DNA of 64,000 nt from Holdemanella hominis (GCF_014306155.1 NZ_JACRWH010000004.1:49133-113132); one strand, 5' to 3'; counted from the stretch's first letter, positions 1-8,145 are shown. Notes: generated by a model from the sequence alone, not told the origin. Numbers and translations: made by a program.

Positions 1-129
1 TATGGAGGAAGTAGTATTCTTTCTTACTTCATTTCATTCGCAATTATTTTAAACATTTCACCGGCAACAAAAAGAACGATTCGTTTGAATCGTTCAAAAA
101 GACGTAAGTTAATTAATATAAATTCTTAA
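1..129 (+). CDS. RodA/FtsW/SpoVE-family protein, C-terminal end (5' end outside window)
   Basis: Frame 1 is open from the first base to a TAA at 127-129 and encodes 42 residues. It begins with YGGSS, the conserved motif of the last periplasmic loop and helix of SEDS peptidoglycan polymerases (RodA, FtsW, SpoVE). A hydrophobic helix (ILSYFISFAIILNI) and a basic cytoplasmic tail follow, as expected for the family C-terminus. The 3' end overlaps the convergent nadK gene by 17 bases. Which SEDS paralogue it is cannot be decided from this fragment. Confidence 0.75.
   Translation, partial: YGGSSILSYFISFAIILNISPATKRTIRLNRSKRRKLININS
74..95 (-). terminator. intrinsic terminator of nadK
   Basis: A perfect 9-bp stem (74-82 with 87-95) has a 4-nt loop and, on the minus strand, a T-rich tail. 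It lies just downstream of the nadK stop codon and inside the 3' coding end of the convergent SEDS gene. A-runs on the other side may make it bidirectional. Confidence 0.7.
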
Positions 130-886
130 GTCGAGTCAAATATGAATAAGTACGGTATCTAGCGAATCGTACTTTTTTTGTGCTCGAATGAATAATTATT
201 TCAGAAATTGATTCTAAATCTCTTTCTAAGTGATCATAACATACATGTGCATAGGCCAGTGTATCTCCTCTAACTCCTATTTTTCGCATATCATTCATAA
301 TATATGGATTTTTTAAAGAATGATGGTTCTTATGTGAGATAGGCATGATTTCACAAAGTTGTAAAACCTTTAAACCTGGATCCACAACAGCTCCTTTAAG
401 TGCTCTATTCACAGCAGTAGAACCAGATTGTGTGCTCACACAAATGCCTGAGCCTTGACTACTTTCAAAAAATTCATCATCTATCGAAATATCAAGTACC
501 AATGTTTTAGCTAAACTCTCAATACGAACTTCATTTAATGCGTATAATGTTTCATTAACTTGAGGAAGGTCCATTTGAAGTAAATTAAACTCTTCAATTT
601 TTGGCTGGTTATGTTTTAAATCATAAACCAAATGATCCACTTCATCTTGTGTATAATCGGTAAAAAAGCCTAAATTCCCTGTATGTATCGCAACGAATTG
701 AATTTCATCCAATCTATCTATATAAGTGTGAATTGCTCTTAATAGAGTACCATCTCCTCCAACAGAAAAAATAACTTCAGATTTTTCATCATCATATTCC
801 CATCCAATATCTATACATTTTTTCTTTAGAGTTTCTGCAACTCTTTTTGAGTTATCGTCTCCTCTGTCTACTATACTGAAACGCAT
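113..886 (-). CDS. nadK: NAD kinase
   Basis: This 257-residue cytosolic enzyme phosphorylates NAD to NADP with ATP. The GGDGT motif sits at about residues 43-47 and a conserved NE motif (ALNEVRIES) follows in the middle; the length is normal for Bacillota NadK/PpnK. I chose the ATG at 886 because it is well spaced from a GAGGAAGTG ribosome-binding site; an upstream in-frame TTG (889) is less likely. It is divergent from the CYTH gene and has its own terminator at 74-95. Confidence 0.95.
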   Translation of the reverse strand: MRFSIVDRGDDNSKRVAETLKKKCIDIGWEYDDEKSEVIFSVGGDGTLLRAIHTYIDRLDEIQFVAIHTGNLGFFTDYTQDEVDHLVYDLKHNQPKIEEFNLLQMDLPQVNETLYALNEVRIESLAKTLVLDISIDDEFFESSQGSGICVSTQSGSTAVNRALKGAVVDPGLKVLQLCEIMPISHKNHHSLKNPYIMNDMRKIGVRGDTLAYAHVCYDHLERDLESISEIIIHSSTKKVRFARYRTYSYLTRLKNLY

Positions 887-940
887 CAAATCACTTCCTC
901 TTTTGTTAAATCTATTGTAACATATTTATGGGTGATATGA

Positions 941-1486
941 ATGTACGATAATATTGAAAGAGAATTGAAATTATTGATTAATGAAAATATTTATAATGAA
1001 TTACTCCATTCATATGATTTTCATAATCCAATAACACAGACAAATACATACTTTGACACAGAGAATCAGGATGTAAAAAAACAACATGGCGCAGTCCGGA
1101 TTCGAACAATTCAAAATAAAAAAATATTCACATTAAAAATCAGAAAAGATGAATACACACACTATGAATTCGAAAAAGAAATATCTGCAGAAAATATTAA
1201 TGAGATTGAAGATCCAGAAATATTAAATTGGTTCAACCAATATCAAATTCCCAAAAATTTACATCCGACAGCTAGTTTTACTACATTAAGAAATGTATAT
1301 GCATTTGAAAACGGAGAATTATGTTTAGATAAGACATATTATAAAAATCATACAGATTATGAAATTGAGTATGAATACACATCCGATCATGATGGAATCC
1401 ATTTTTTTAATTCTATATTAGAAAAATATGGTTTAAAATGGGCAAAAAATTGCCCTGGCAAAATTGCTAGAGCATTAAACGATTAA
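941..1486 (+). CDS. CYTH-domain protein (YjbK-like triphosphate tunnel protein)
   Basis: The 181-residue protein opens with the signature ExExK (E6-R-E8-L-K10) of CYTH/triphosphate tunnel metalloenzymes. Alternating charged strands follow, including RIRTIQNKKIFTLKIRK and EIEYEY, as in the eight-stranded tunnel fold. Family members hydrolyse inorganic triphosphate or nucleotide triphosphates; in Bacillota YjbK often lies near nadK (ppnK) and small alarmone synthetases, which fits the divergent nadK here. The substrate is not predictable. The gene overlaps the stop of the convergent HTH gene by 4 bases. Confidence 0.88.
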   Translation: MYDNIERELKLLINENIYNELLHSYDFHNPITQTNTYFDTENQDVKKQHGAVRIRTIQNKKIFTLKIRKDEYTHYEFEKEISAENINEIEDPEILNWFNQYQIPKNLHPTASFTTLRNVYAFENGELCLDKTYYKNHTDYEIEYEYTSDHDGIHFFNSILEKYGLKWAKNCPGKIARALND

Positions 1487-2031
1487 AATTTATGTGTTAA
1501 ACGATAGAAGAAGGATTTAGAATTATATTCTTCTTCTTTTTTCTTATAATTTTCAATTTCTTCTTTATTTTTATTATAAAGTTCTTCTACTTCTTTTAAT
1601 TTCTGATTTTCAGATTCTAATTCAGAAATTTTCTCATCTTTCGTTTGTGTTTCTAATAGGAAAGTTTGTTTACTCTTTTCGATTTCTAATTTAAGCTTTT
1701 CTTGATATAATTGTTCAATCTGGACTTGTGCCTTCTCTTTTTCTTCTATAATGGCTTTAAGCTTTTCATTTTCAAATCTAAGTTCCATTTCAACTGTAGA
1801 TAATTCATGTTTTTCTTTCCTAAAATAAGTAGATAATCTTTCAACACCTTCAGCCTTAATTGTAATACGACGAGTGGCTGGATTTTTGTATTTCCAATCT
1901 TTATCTGGATTATCTTTTACCAATTTTGCAATTGCTTTATCTACTGTATTTCTTGATTTATTGAAATGTTGGCATATCTGCGCAATATCCATATCATAAT
2001 ATACATCAATTGCTGATGCTTCTTCAGGCAT
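1483..2031 (-). CDS. HTH / coiled-coil protein of unknown function, Par/DUF536-like architecture
   Basis: I do not recognise a characterised orthologue. Residues about 14-38 (DIAQICQHFNKSRNTVDKAI) look like a helix-turn-helix, a short basic segment follows (RRITIKAEGVERL), and residues about 76-168 form a long Glu/Lys-rich coiled coil ending in an aromatic, basic tail (FFYRLTHKF). N-terminal HTH, coiled coil and short tail is the layout of plasmid single-protein partition factors such as pSK1 Par and of DUF536 plasmid proteins. ATG 2031 fits the AAGGGG ribosome-binding site better than GTG 2037. The upstream 0.65 kb carries clustered TTCATATGAA palindromes, plausible binding sites. The product could instead be an ordinary regulator. 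Confidence 0.75.
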   Translation of the reverse strand: MPEEASAIDVYYDMDIAQICQHFNKSRNTVDKAIAKLVKDNPDKDWKYKNPATRRITIKAEGVERLSTYFRKEKHELSTVEMELRFENEKLKAIIEEKEKAQVQIEQLYQEKLKLEIEKSKQTFLLETQTKDEKISELESENQKLKEVEELYNKNKEEIENYKKKEEEYNSKSFFYRLTHKF

Positions 2032-2180
2032 ATTCACGTCCCCTTCCTATGAAATTCATAATAATAATCTAACGAGTCACGATAAGTCTATCATAGTTTT
2101 GTCAAGAATGCTATACCTATATATGAATTTCCTATATTATTTATTACTTTTAAAATACCATTTATTTTTTCATATATTTC

Positions 2181-2620
2181 TCACATGAACCTTCATATAT
2201 ACTTATTTATTAAAATCACATACGATTTCATATTTTATATTTTCACATCTGTATCACATGAATTTAATTATTTCATTCATATTTAAATTTTATAATTCAT
2301 ATGATTTAAAATATTTAATAAATCGTTTCATATGATTAATATACATAACGTTTTATATTCATATGAACGTCTTCATACACATTTTTTAATTCATATTTAA
2401 ATTCATATCCTTTATTTTTTATTTTTATTATTTTCACATGAATGAGATTTTATAAAATATCGGTATGAAATATCATATATATTTCATATGAACGCTCAGA
2501 AGTCCGTTTTTTGCAGTTCTTTCTCTCCATGTGATAATTAGGTGAATAATCTTTATTTAAAGCATTTTTATACTATGCTATATGATTTCACTATATAGTG
2601 TACTATTTTATTCATATGAA
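2181..2620. repeat. cluster of TTCA(T/C)ATGA(A) palindromes in a non-coding block
   Basis: The 2032-2711 gap has no credible gene. It holds eight close copies of TTCAYATGAA, starting at 2181, 2254, 2296, 2327, 2358, 2433, 2483 and 2611, plus weaker half-sites (for example 2192, 2389, 2401 and 2652). Start-to-start distances of 73, 42, 31, 31, 75 and 50 are mostly near multiples of 10.5 bp, so the sites would face one side of the helix. Isolated copies occur inside dnaX (3346, 3994) and elsewhere, but not at this density. A TTGACA at 2098-2103 (minus strand) may belong to the promoter of the HTH gene. Confidence 0.7.
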
Positions 2621-2664
2621 TGATGAATTCTATATGATTTTTGCACTAATATTCATATATTTAT

Positions 2665-2703
2665 AAAAAATCGTATGAAATATCATAAATACTTCATACG
2701 ATT
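2665..2703 (-). terminator. intrinsic terminator of dnaX-recR
   Basis: An 11-bp perfect inverted repeat (2669-2679 with 2693-2703) is followed on the minus strand by a run of six T. It begins 9 bases after the recR stop. The stem contains the CATACGA variant of the neighbouring palindromes. Confidence 0.75.
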
Positions 2704-2711
2704 AAGCATAT

Positions 2712-3299
2712 TTACGAACTTTTACGTCCTTCAAACGCTTTTAACAACGTCATAGCGTCTGTATAGTCTAAATGACTACCTACAGGGATACCATGGGCAA
2801 GTCTGCTTACCCTACACTTCCCTTCTAATAATTTAGATATATATAAAGCAGTTGTTTCTCCTTCTACTGTAGGATCTAGAGCCAATATAACTTCTTCTGT
2901 TCTTTCATTCACTCTATTTAAAAGAGTCATTATATTCAATTGATCAGGTAATACTCCTTTTTGAGTGTTGATCAATCCATCTAGTACATGATATACACCA
3001 TTATATTGCTGCATAGACTCTATTACTGATATATCTTTCGGATTTTGTACCACGCATATGATATTCTGATTCCTATTAGAGTTCTTACAAAATTCACAAA
3101 GCTCATCTTCTGTTAAATTACCACATCGCGTACACTTCTTTACCTTCTTTTTTAAATTTACTAGCGTTTCTGCCAATTCAGATATTTCTTCATCAGACCA
3201 CCCTAATACAGTAAATGCATATCTCTCTGCCGTTTTAGCACCTACTCCTGGTAATTTCTGAAATTCATATATTAAATCATCAAATGTTTTTGGGTACAT
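2712..3299 (-). CDS. recR: recombination protein RecR
   Basis: The 195-residue protein has the standard RecR layout: an N-terminal helix-hairpin-helix (FQKLPGVGAKTAERYAF), a C4 zinc finger (C56, C59, C68, C71) and a Toprim domain (ICVVQNPKDISVIE, ALDPTVEGETTALYI). RecR works with RecO/RecF to load RecA on gapped DNA. It lies 10 bases after dnaX, presumably co-transcribed. The ebfC/yaaK gene that separates dnaX and recR in Bacillus is absent. Confidence 0.97.
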   Translation of the reverse strand: MYPKTFDDLIYEFQKLPGVGAKTAERYAFTVLGWSDEEISELAETLVNLKKKVKKCTRCGNLTEDELCEFCKNSNRNQNIICVVQNPKDISVIESMQQYNGVYHVLDGLINTQKGVLPDQLNIMTLLNRVNERTEEVILALDPTVEGETTALYISKLLEGKCRVSRLAHGIPVGSHLDYTDAMTLLKAFEGRKSS

Positions 3300-3309
3300 G
3301 CTTCACCTT

Positions 3310-5073
3310 CTAATCTTCTTTTATTTCTATATTAGGAAACAAACTTTTCATATGATCTTCAATACTCATATTATTTTCAGATTCTGCGTCTTTTCTTTTT
3401 AAATGAACTTGAAATGGTTCTGGAAGATTACCACTAATCATTCTTTCTTTAAACTCATCCAGTACGCGAGATTGTTGTGTCTTATCCAATGCGAATACTT
3501 TCTTTGCTTTTCCTAATAACACTTCCATGAAATCTTCATATCCATAATTCAGTTCAAATTCATTTATTTGTTTCGCAAAGATTTCACTAGATACACATAC
3601 GACAATATAATTAGATCCACTAGCCATAATAGTACTATTTCTCAATGTAGCCGCATATTTTCCAAATTCTAAACTTGATATGAATTGTCCTATATTATTG
3701 AACTTATTCGTATCAATACTTCTTTCCATCTTTGTAGCTCCAACTAACAATTGAATGACAAATTCATCGTTTAATATGATTTTATTATTTTTATTTTCTG
3801 ACTGTTTTAATGTTTCACGTGAAACATCAGAAATTTCAGATTTCTCTAAAACCCCATTATTATCATCTTTTTGAGTGTTTTTCTCAATTATATCTGAGTC
3901 ATCAGAAGTATCGTCATATGATGTTTCATAGTTTTCTTCTTCCTCTACCTCTTTAAAATCATTATGATCTGAATCAATAATATGTGTTTTCGATTCATAT
4001 GAATAACTTGAAATCTTTAATAAAGAGGCTTCTAAGTAATCTAGTGCGTTAGATGCATATGTATATTTATTATATGTATCCATCAATTCTTCCATACACT
4101 TAATTCTGAAATTAATAGGTGCTAATTTGAAATATTTCCGAATCATATCTTTGTTCATATCTGAAACTAGAGTTGAATTTTCAGAATAATCTAAAATCAG
4201 ACTATCCTTCAACATATGAATAAAGTCTGCTGTCAATCGTTTAATATCCATTCCCATATCTGAATATTTCTGAATATCTTTGACAAAACTATCTACATCT
4301 TTTTTATATACTGAATAAAATAATTTTCCAATATCTTCAGATGTTACGACACCATAAATTTTACGAATATCATTCACATCAATATGAGATGAACAGTATG
4401 CAACACATTGATCCAATATGGATAACGCATCTCGCATTCCTCCATCAGCCAATTGAGCAATTAACGTTAATCCATTCTCATCAATTTCAATTCCTTCGTT
4501 TTTACAAACAACAGATAATCTATATTTAATGTCATGCATACTCACTTTATTAAAGTCAAATCTTTGACAACGAGAAATAATAGTTGGTAAAACTTTATTA
4601 GGTTCTGTAGTCGCAAAAATAAAAATTACATGAGCAGGAGGTTCCTCGATTGTTTTTAACAATGCATTGAATGCTCCAGATGTCATCATATGAACTTCAT
4701 CAATAATATAAATTTTATATTTTCCCTGCATTGGAGCATACTTCACTTTATCAATCAGATTTCTTACTTCATCTACACCATTGTTGCTGGCGGCATCAAT
4801 TTCAATAATATCTGGATGACTTCCATTCGCAGCCATTTTACAGTTCTCACAAACTCCACAAGGAGCATCTTGATTATTCGTACAATTTAGTGTCTTCGCA
4901 AATATTTTTGCGATTGAAGTTTTTCCTGTTCCTCTAGGACCACAGAATAAATAAGCATGAGCAATACGATTTTGAACAATCGCATTTTTCAATGTCTGAA
5001 TTATATGTGTTTGTCCAACAACTTCATCAAAATTCGTTGGTCTATATTTTCTATATAACGCTTGATATGCCAT
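3310..5073 (-). CDS. dnaX: DNA polymerase III subunits gamma/tau
   Basis: The 587-residue clamp-loader ATPase has Walker A GPRGTGKT at residues 45-52, the zinc module C64/C72/C75/C78, Walker B IIDEVHMM near 124-131 and the SRC motif (IISRCQRFDF). Domain III follows, then an acidic linker (about 370-430) and a tau-like C-terminal region that binds the polymerase. A perfect parS site is embedded in the linker and is translated as VSRETL at about residues 416-421. MAYQALYRKYRP is the canonical start. recR follows 10 bases downstream. Confidence 0.97.
   Translation of the reverse strand: MAYQALYRKYRPTNFDEVVGQTHIIQTLKNAIVQNRIAHAYLFCGPRGTGKTSIAKIFAKTLNCTNNQDAPCGVCENCKMAANGSHPDIIEIDAASNNGVDEVRNLIDKVKYAPMQGKYKIYIIDEVHMMTSGAFNALLKTIEEPPAHVIFIFATTEPNKVLPTIISRCQRFDFNKVSMHDIKYRLSVVCKNEGIEIDENGLTLIAQLADGGMRDALSILDQCVAYCSSHIDVNDIRKIYGVVTSEDIGKLFYSVYKKDVDSFVKDIQKYSDMGMDIKRLTADFIHMLKDSLILDYSENSTLVSDMNKDMIRKYFKLAPINFRIKCMEELMDTYNKYTYASNALDYLEASLLKISSYSYESKTHIIDSDHNDFKEVEEEENYETSYDDTSDDSDIIEKNTQKDDNNGVLEKSEISDVSRETLKQSENKNNKIILNDEFVIQLLVGATKMERSIDTNKFNNIGQFISSLEFGKYAATLRNSTIMASGSNYIVVCVSSEIFAKQINEFELNYGYEDFMEVLLGKAKKVFALDKTQQSRVLDEFKERMISGNLPEPFQVHLKRKDAESENNMSIEDHMKSLFPNIEIKED
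3811..3826. promoter_or_regulatory. parS centromere site
   Basis: The 16-bp perfect palindrome TGTTTCACGTGAAACA matches the bacterial parS consensus TGTTNCACGTGAAACA exactly. It should be bound by the ParB encoded at 42.2-43.1 kb to start chromosome segregation and SMC loading. It lies within dnaX about 14 kb from the origin. I saw no second perfect copy in the window. Confidence 0.93.
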
Positions 5074-5140
5074 TCGTAAAATCCTTTCTATATGTTTATC
5101 TGTATCTTATTTTATCATAGTTTTATCTATTTTATAGTGC

Positions 5141-5184
5141 AATCTAAGAACACTCATGACTAAAGTCACGAGTGTTCTTAGATT
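5141..5184. repeat. long inverted repeat at the IS left end
   Basis: Bases 5141-5155 pair with 5170-5184 perfectly. After one mismatch the stem continues for 4 bp around a TAAA loop (5161-5164). Subterminal hairpins of this kind are the TnpA recognition elements of IS200/IS605 transposons; this one is unusually long. Confidence 0.75.
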
Positions 5185-5275
5185 GGCAAATGTTAGATAA
5201 ATAATTTAATAATAAATGATAAATATAGTGCTTTAAATATATACAGATGTTATAATATTGATGAGAAAAAAACGT

Positions 5276-5676
5276 ATGGAAGTTGTTAAAGGAAGAGCTA
5301 TGTCTATTCAATACAGTATCATATCGTATGGTGTGTGAAGTATCGTCGTTATGTCTTGAATGGACAGGTCGCAACAAATTTAAAAGAGCTGCTGACTCAG
5401 ATTTCAAAGGATAATGGTTTTCAAATCTTGGAAATGAATATGGAGGAAGATTACATCCGTATGCTGATCAATTGTACGCCGCAGCATTACATTCCAAATA
5501 TTATAAAAGCTATGAAGGGTGTATCAGCCAGACTCTTGATGAAAGAGTTTGGGGATGATCTAAGATCCAAGTTATGGAGTGGACATCTATGGAATCCTTC
5601 TTATTTTGTAGCTACAGTTTCTGAAAATACAGAAGAACAGATTATAGAGTATATAAGAAGTCAAAAAAGAAAATAG
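5276..5676 (+). pseudogene. tnpA: tnpA, IS200-like Y1 transposase, frameshifted
   Basis: The intact-looking frame starts only at GTG 5335, but homologous sequence continues upstream in another frame: ATG 5276 gives MEVVKGRA, and the main frame then reads SIQYHIVWCVKYRR. A single missing base near 5295 explains the switch. The catalytic HUH motif also seems lost: where the family has DHxHLLI this copy has DYIRMLI, with both histidines replaced. The NPSYFVATVSE segment around the usual catalytic Tyr region remains. It ends at 5676, just before the tnpB remnant. Confidence 0.85.
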
Positions 5677-5678
5677 CG

Positions 5679-6047
5679 AATCAAAGAATGGATTTTATCA
5701 ACAAACTATCTACTAGAATCATTACAGAATACGACATCATCTGCATTGAAGATTTAAAAGTAGAGAACATGCTTAAAAACCACAATCTAGCCCAGTCTAT
5801 ATCGGATGTATCCTGGTCAAAGTTCACCACACAGCTAGAATATAAAGCCCAGTGGTATGGAAAAGTGATCAAAAAAGTAGACACATTCTATGCGAGCAGT
5901 CAAACCTGTCATTGTTGCAGATATAAGAATGAAGAAACAAAAGATTTAAAAGTAAGAGAATAGACATGTCCAAAATGCCATGCAGAACATGACAGAGATA
6001 TAAATGCATCCATCAATATATTGATGCAAGGTATATTAGCAAATTAG
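5679..6047 (+). pseudogene. tnpB: tnpB remnant (C-terminal RuvC/zinc region)
   Basis: The frame from 5679 encodes NQRMDFINKLSTRI..., then IEDLKV with the second RuvC carboxylate, then the zinc-ribbon cysteines CHCC. A TAG stop (5961-5963) interrupts before CPKCHAEHDRDINASINI, which carries the second CxxC and the last RuvC aspartate. About the first two thirds of a normal TnpB (about 370-400 residues) is missing, so tnpA and the tnpB tail are directly joined by an internal deletion. The product cannot be a working nuclease. Confidence 0.85.
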
Positions 6048-6152
6048 CTAACAACAAAAACAACCGCAGGAACTGCGGGGATAGCTTGGTAAGAAAGGTT
6101 TCGATAGAAGCCTGTTCCCAAGAATCTGTCACTTCAGTGATGAGAGGTTCAA
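6048..6152 (+). ncRNA. right-end / omega-RNA-like segment of the IS remnant
   Basis: Downstream of the tnpB tail are small hairpins (CCGCAG 6064-6069 with CTGCGG 6073-6078; a CACTTCAGTG stem near 6130-6139) and the block AGCTTGGTAAGAAAGGTT...GAAGCCTGTTC. It ends in GAGGTTCAA, the typical right end from which TnpB guide RNAs are made. With tnpB truncated this is probably a relic. Expression is unknown. Confidence 0.5.
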
Positions 6153-6186
6153 TTGGTTGAAATAGGGAAGTGCAATATATATGAAA

Positions 6187-6218
6187 AGCAGAAATCTTTC
6201 AAATTTATGATTTCTGCT
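6187..6218 (-). terminator. intrinsic terminator at the end of tadA
   Basis: A 10-bp stem (6187-6196 with 6209-6218) overlaps the last codons of tadA. T-rich sequence follows on both strands, so it may also block read-through from the IS remnant. Confidence 0.7.
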
Positions 6219-6675
6219 TCTTTTTCATATCTCTTTTCTTCTTAAAAAAATGTTTTAATAAATCTGAACATTCTGATTCAAGAATTCCTTTTCTATATTC
6301 AGGATGATGATTAAATTCAGACACTTCAAACAAATTTGTACATGTACCCACACAGCCACCTTTAGGATCTGAAGCTCCATATACAACTTCTTTAATTCTA
6401 GATTGTATAATCGCACCTGCACACATAGGACATGGTTCTAAAGTTACATATAATATGCAGTCCTCTAATCTCCATGTATTTAATTTCTTACATGCTTTTT
6501 GAATTGCCATAATTTCTGCGTGTGCAATGCTTTGTTGTAAAGTCTCACGCTTATTATATCCACGAGCAATAACTTTATCATCTTTCACAATGACACATCC
6601 AATTGGAACCTCATCATAGCTTTCTGCTTTTTTAGCCTGCTTGATAGCTTCCTTCATCCATTTCACATCATCCAT
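6205..6675 (-). CDS. tadA: tRNA adenosine(34) deaminase
   Basis: The protein of about 156 residues carries the zinc deaminase signature HAE (AHAEIMAIQKA) and PCPMCAGAI, the hallmarks of TadA, which converts A34 to inosine in tRNA-Arg(ACG). ATG 6675 is correctly spaced from the GAGGAT ribosome-binding site; ATG 6681 lies too close. The order tadA, SRP RNA, dnaX, recR matches Bacillus subtilis, apart from the IS remnant between tadA and dnaX. Confidence 0.95.
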   Translation of the reverse strand: MDDVKWMKEAIKQAKKAESYDEVPIGCVIVKDDKVIARGYNKRETLQQSIAHAEIMAIQKACKKLNTWRLEDCILYVTLEPCPMCAGAIIQSRIKEVVYGASDPKGGCVGTCTNLFEVSEFNHHPEYRKGILESECSDLLKHFFKKKRDMKKKQKS

Positions 6676-6696
6676 ACTCATATCCTCAAAAATAAA

Positions 6697-6778
6697 AAAC
6701 TACTACACATGATGGAGCTTACTTAAGGCTGCTTCGTTCCCGACCTGACCTGATTCATAAGACATCATTGTAGTAGCT
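6697..6778 (-). ncRNA. ffs: signal recognition particle RNA (4.5S/small SRP RNA)
   Basis: The minus strand contains CAGGTCAGGTCGGGAA followed by CGAAGCAGCC, the near-invariant domain IV tetraloop region that binds Ffh. The flanks pair to close the helix (about 6699-6714 with 6763-6776), giving a short hairpin RNA of about 80 nt, followed by a T-run. It lies upstream of tadA, the usual position in Bacillota. Confidence 0.93.
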
Positions 6779-6817
6779 AAGTTATTATATCAAATCCATT
6801 TTCAATTCGCAATAGAA

Positions 6818-6840
6818 AAAAGCTGTCAAAGACAGCTTTT
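6818..6840 (-). terminator. intrinsic terminator of serS
   Basis: A 10-bp stem (6818-6827 with 6831-6840) with an AAA loop is followed by a T-rich run on the minus strand. It starts 5 bases after the serS stop codon. Confidence 0.8.
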
Positions 6841-6844
6841 AAGA

Positions 6845-8128
6845 TTAACCAATTTTCTTTTTACCACCCATGTAAGGTTGTAATACTTCTGGAATCAAGA
6901 TTGATCCATCAGCCTGTAAATTGTTTTCTAAGAATGCAATCAACATTCTTGGTGGAGCAACACAAGTGTTGTTTAATGTATGCGCAAAGTACTTTTCTCC
7001 ATTTTCACCCTTAACACGAATCTTTAAACGACGTGCCTGAGCATCTGTTAAGTTAGAGCAACTTCCAACTTCGAAGTATTTCTTTTGACGTGGAGACCAC
7101 GCTTCAACATCCACTGATTTACATTTTAAATCTGCCAAATCACCTGAACAGCATTCCAATGTACGTACTGGAATATCTAATGTTCTGAAGAATTCTACAG
7201 TATTCATATATAATTTTTTAAACCATTCCATACTTTCTTCTGGCTTACAAACAACGATCATTTCTTGTTTTTCAAATTGGTGAATACGATACACACCACG
7301 TTCTTCAATACCGTGAGCTCCTTTTTCTTTACGGAAACAAGGTGAGTATGAAGTATAAGTATATGGAAGATCTTTTTCTTCAAGAATTGTATCCTTGAAT
7401 TTACCAATCATAGAGTGTTCACTTGTACCAATTAAATACAAATCTTCACCTTCGATTTTATACATCATACCTTCCATTTCTGCAAATGACATTACTCCAT
7501 CAACTACTGAACTACGAATCATATATGGTGGAATTACATAAGTAAATCCTTTTTTATCAATCATGAAATCACGAGCGTAATTTAAGATTGCTGAATGTAG
7601 ACGAGCAATATCTCCCATTAAATAGTAGAATCCATTTCCAGCTACACGACGTGCTGCATCCAAATCAATACCACTTAAACGTTCCATGATTTCAGTGTGA
7701 TAAGGAATTTCAAAATCAGGAACAACAGGTTCTCCAAATTTTTCTAATTCAACGTTTTCACTATCATCTTTTCCAATAGGAACACTATCATCAATGATAT
7801 TTGGAATCTGCATCATTTTTTCAGTAACAGACTCTCTTAATTTAATTTCTTTTTCTTCCAAAGCTGTTAACTCGTGAGCAATCTCAGCAATTTGTTGCTT
7901 AATTTCTTCAGCTTCTTCTTTTTTACCTTGGCCCATCAACTTACCAATTTCTTTAGAAATCTTTTTACGATTAGCACGTAAATCATCCGCATGTTGTTGT
8001 GTTTGGCGAAGCTCTTTATCCTCCATTAACACTTCATTTACTAAAGGCAATTTGTAGTCTTGGAACTTTTTCTTAATGTTCTCTTTGACAATGTCCGGAT
8101 TTTCACGGACAAATTTCATATCTAACAT
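6845..8128 (-). CDS. serS: seryl-tRNA synthetase
   Basis: The 427-residue class II synthetase has an N-terminal long antiparallel coiled-coil arm (about residues 30-100, Lys/Glu-rich), motif 2 (FRKEKGAHGIEERGVYRIHQF) and motif 3 (NNTCVAPPRMLIAFLE). It charges tRNA-Ser with serine. A T-box leader with an AGC specifier and its own promoter precede it, so expression should rise on serine limitation. The start is preceded by GGAGGA. Confidence 0.97.
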   Translation of the reverse strand: MLDMKFVRENPDIVKENIKKKFQDYKLPLVNEVLMEDKELRQTQQHADDLRANRKKISKEIGKLMGQGKKEEAEEIKQQIAEIAHELTALEEKEIKLRESVTEKMMQIPNIIDDSVPIGKDDSENVELEKFGEPVVPDFEIPYHTEIMERLSGIDLDAARRVAGNGFYYLMGDIARLHSAILNYARDFMIDKKGFTYVIPPYMIRSSVVDGVMSFAEMEGMMYKIEGEDLYLIGTSEHSMIGKFKDTILEEKDLPYTYTSYSPCFRKEKGAHGIEERGVYRIHQFEKQEMIVVCKPEESMEWFKKLYMNTVEFFRTLDIPVRTLECCSGDLADLKCKSVDVEAWSPRQKKYFEVGSCSNLTDAQARRLKIRVKGENGEKYFAHTLNNTCVAPPRMLIAFLENNLQADGSILIPEVLQPYMGGKKKIG

Positions 8129-8145
8129 GATATCCTCCTCTGCAT

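Larger units (their letters stand above)
5138..6155 (+). mobile_element. decayed IS200/IS605-family insertion sequence
   Basis: Between dnaX and tadA lie a left-end-type palindrome (5141-5184), a frameshifted tnpA, a tnpB reduced to its C-terminal third, and a right-end segment ending in GAGGTTCAA (6144-6152). The order and strand match a tnpA-tnpB IS605-group element. Exact ends cannot be fixed without the empty site; the octamer AGTGCAAT occurs just outside both ends (5136-5143 and 6167-6174). The element is inactive as it stands. Confidence 0.8.

Noticed and set aside
5144..5407. 87-codon minus-strand ORF over the IS left end
   Set aside because: It is antisense to the tnpA remnant and spans the left-end palindrome; no protein features.
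6141..6155. TTCAA near 6149 as part of a tRNA T-arm
   Set aside because: Its context (GAGGTTCAA after IS605 right-end hairpins) and the adjacent tnpB remnant identify it as a transposon end.
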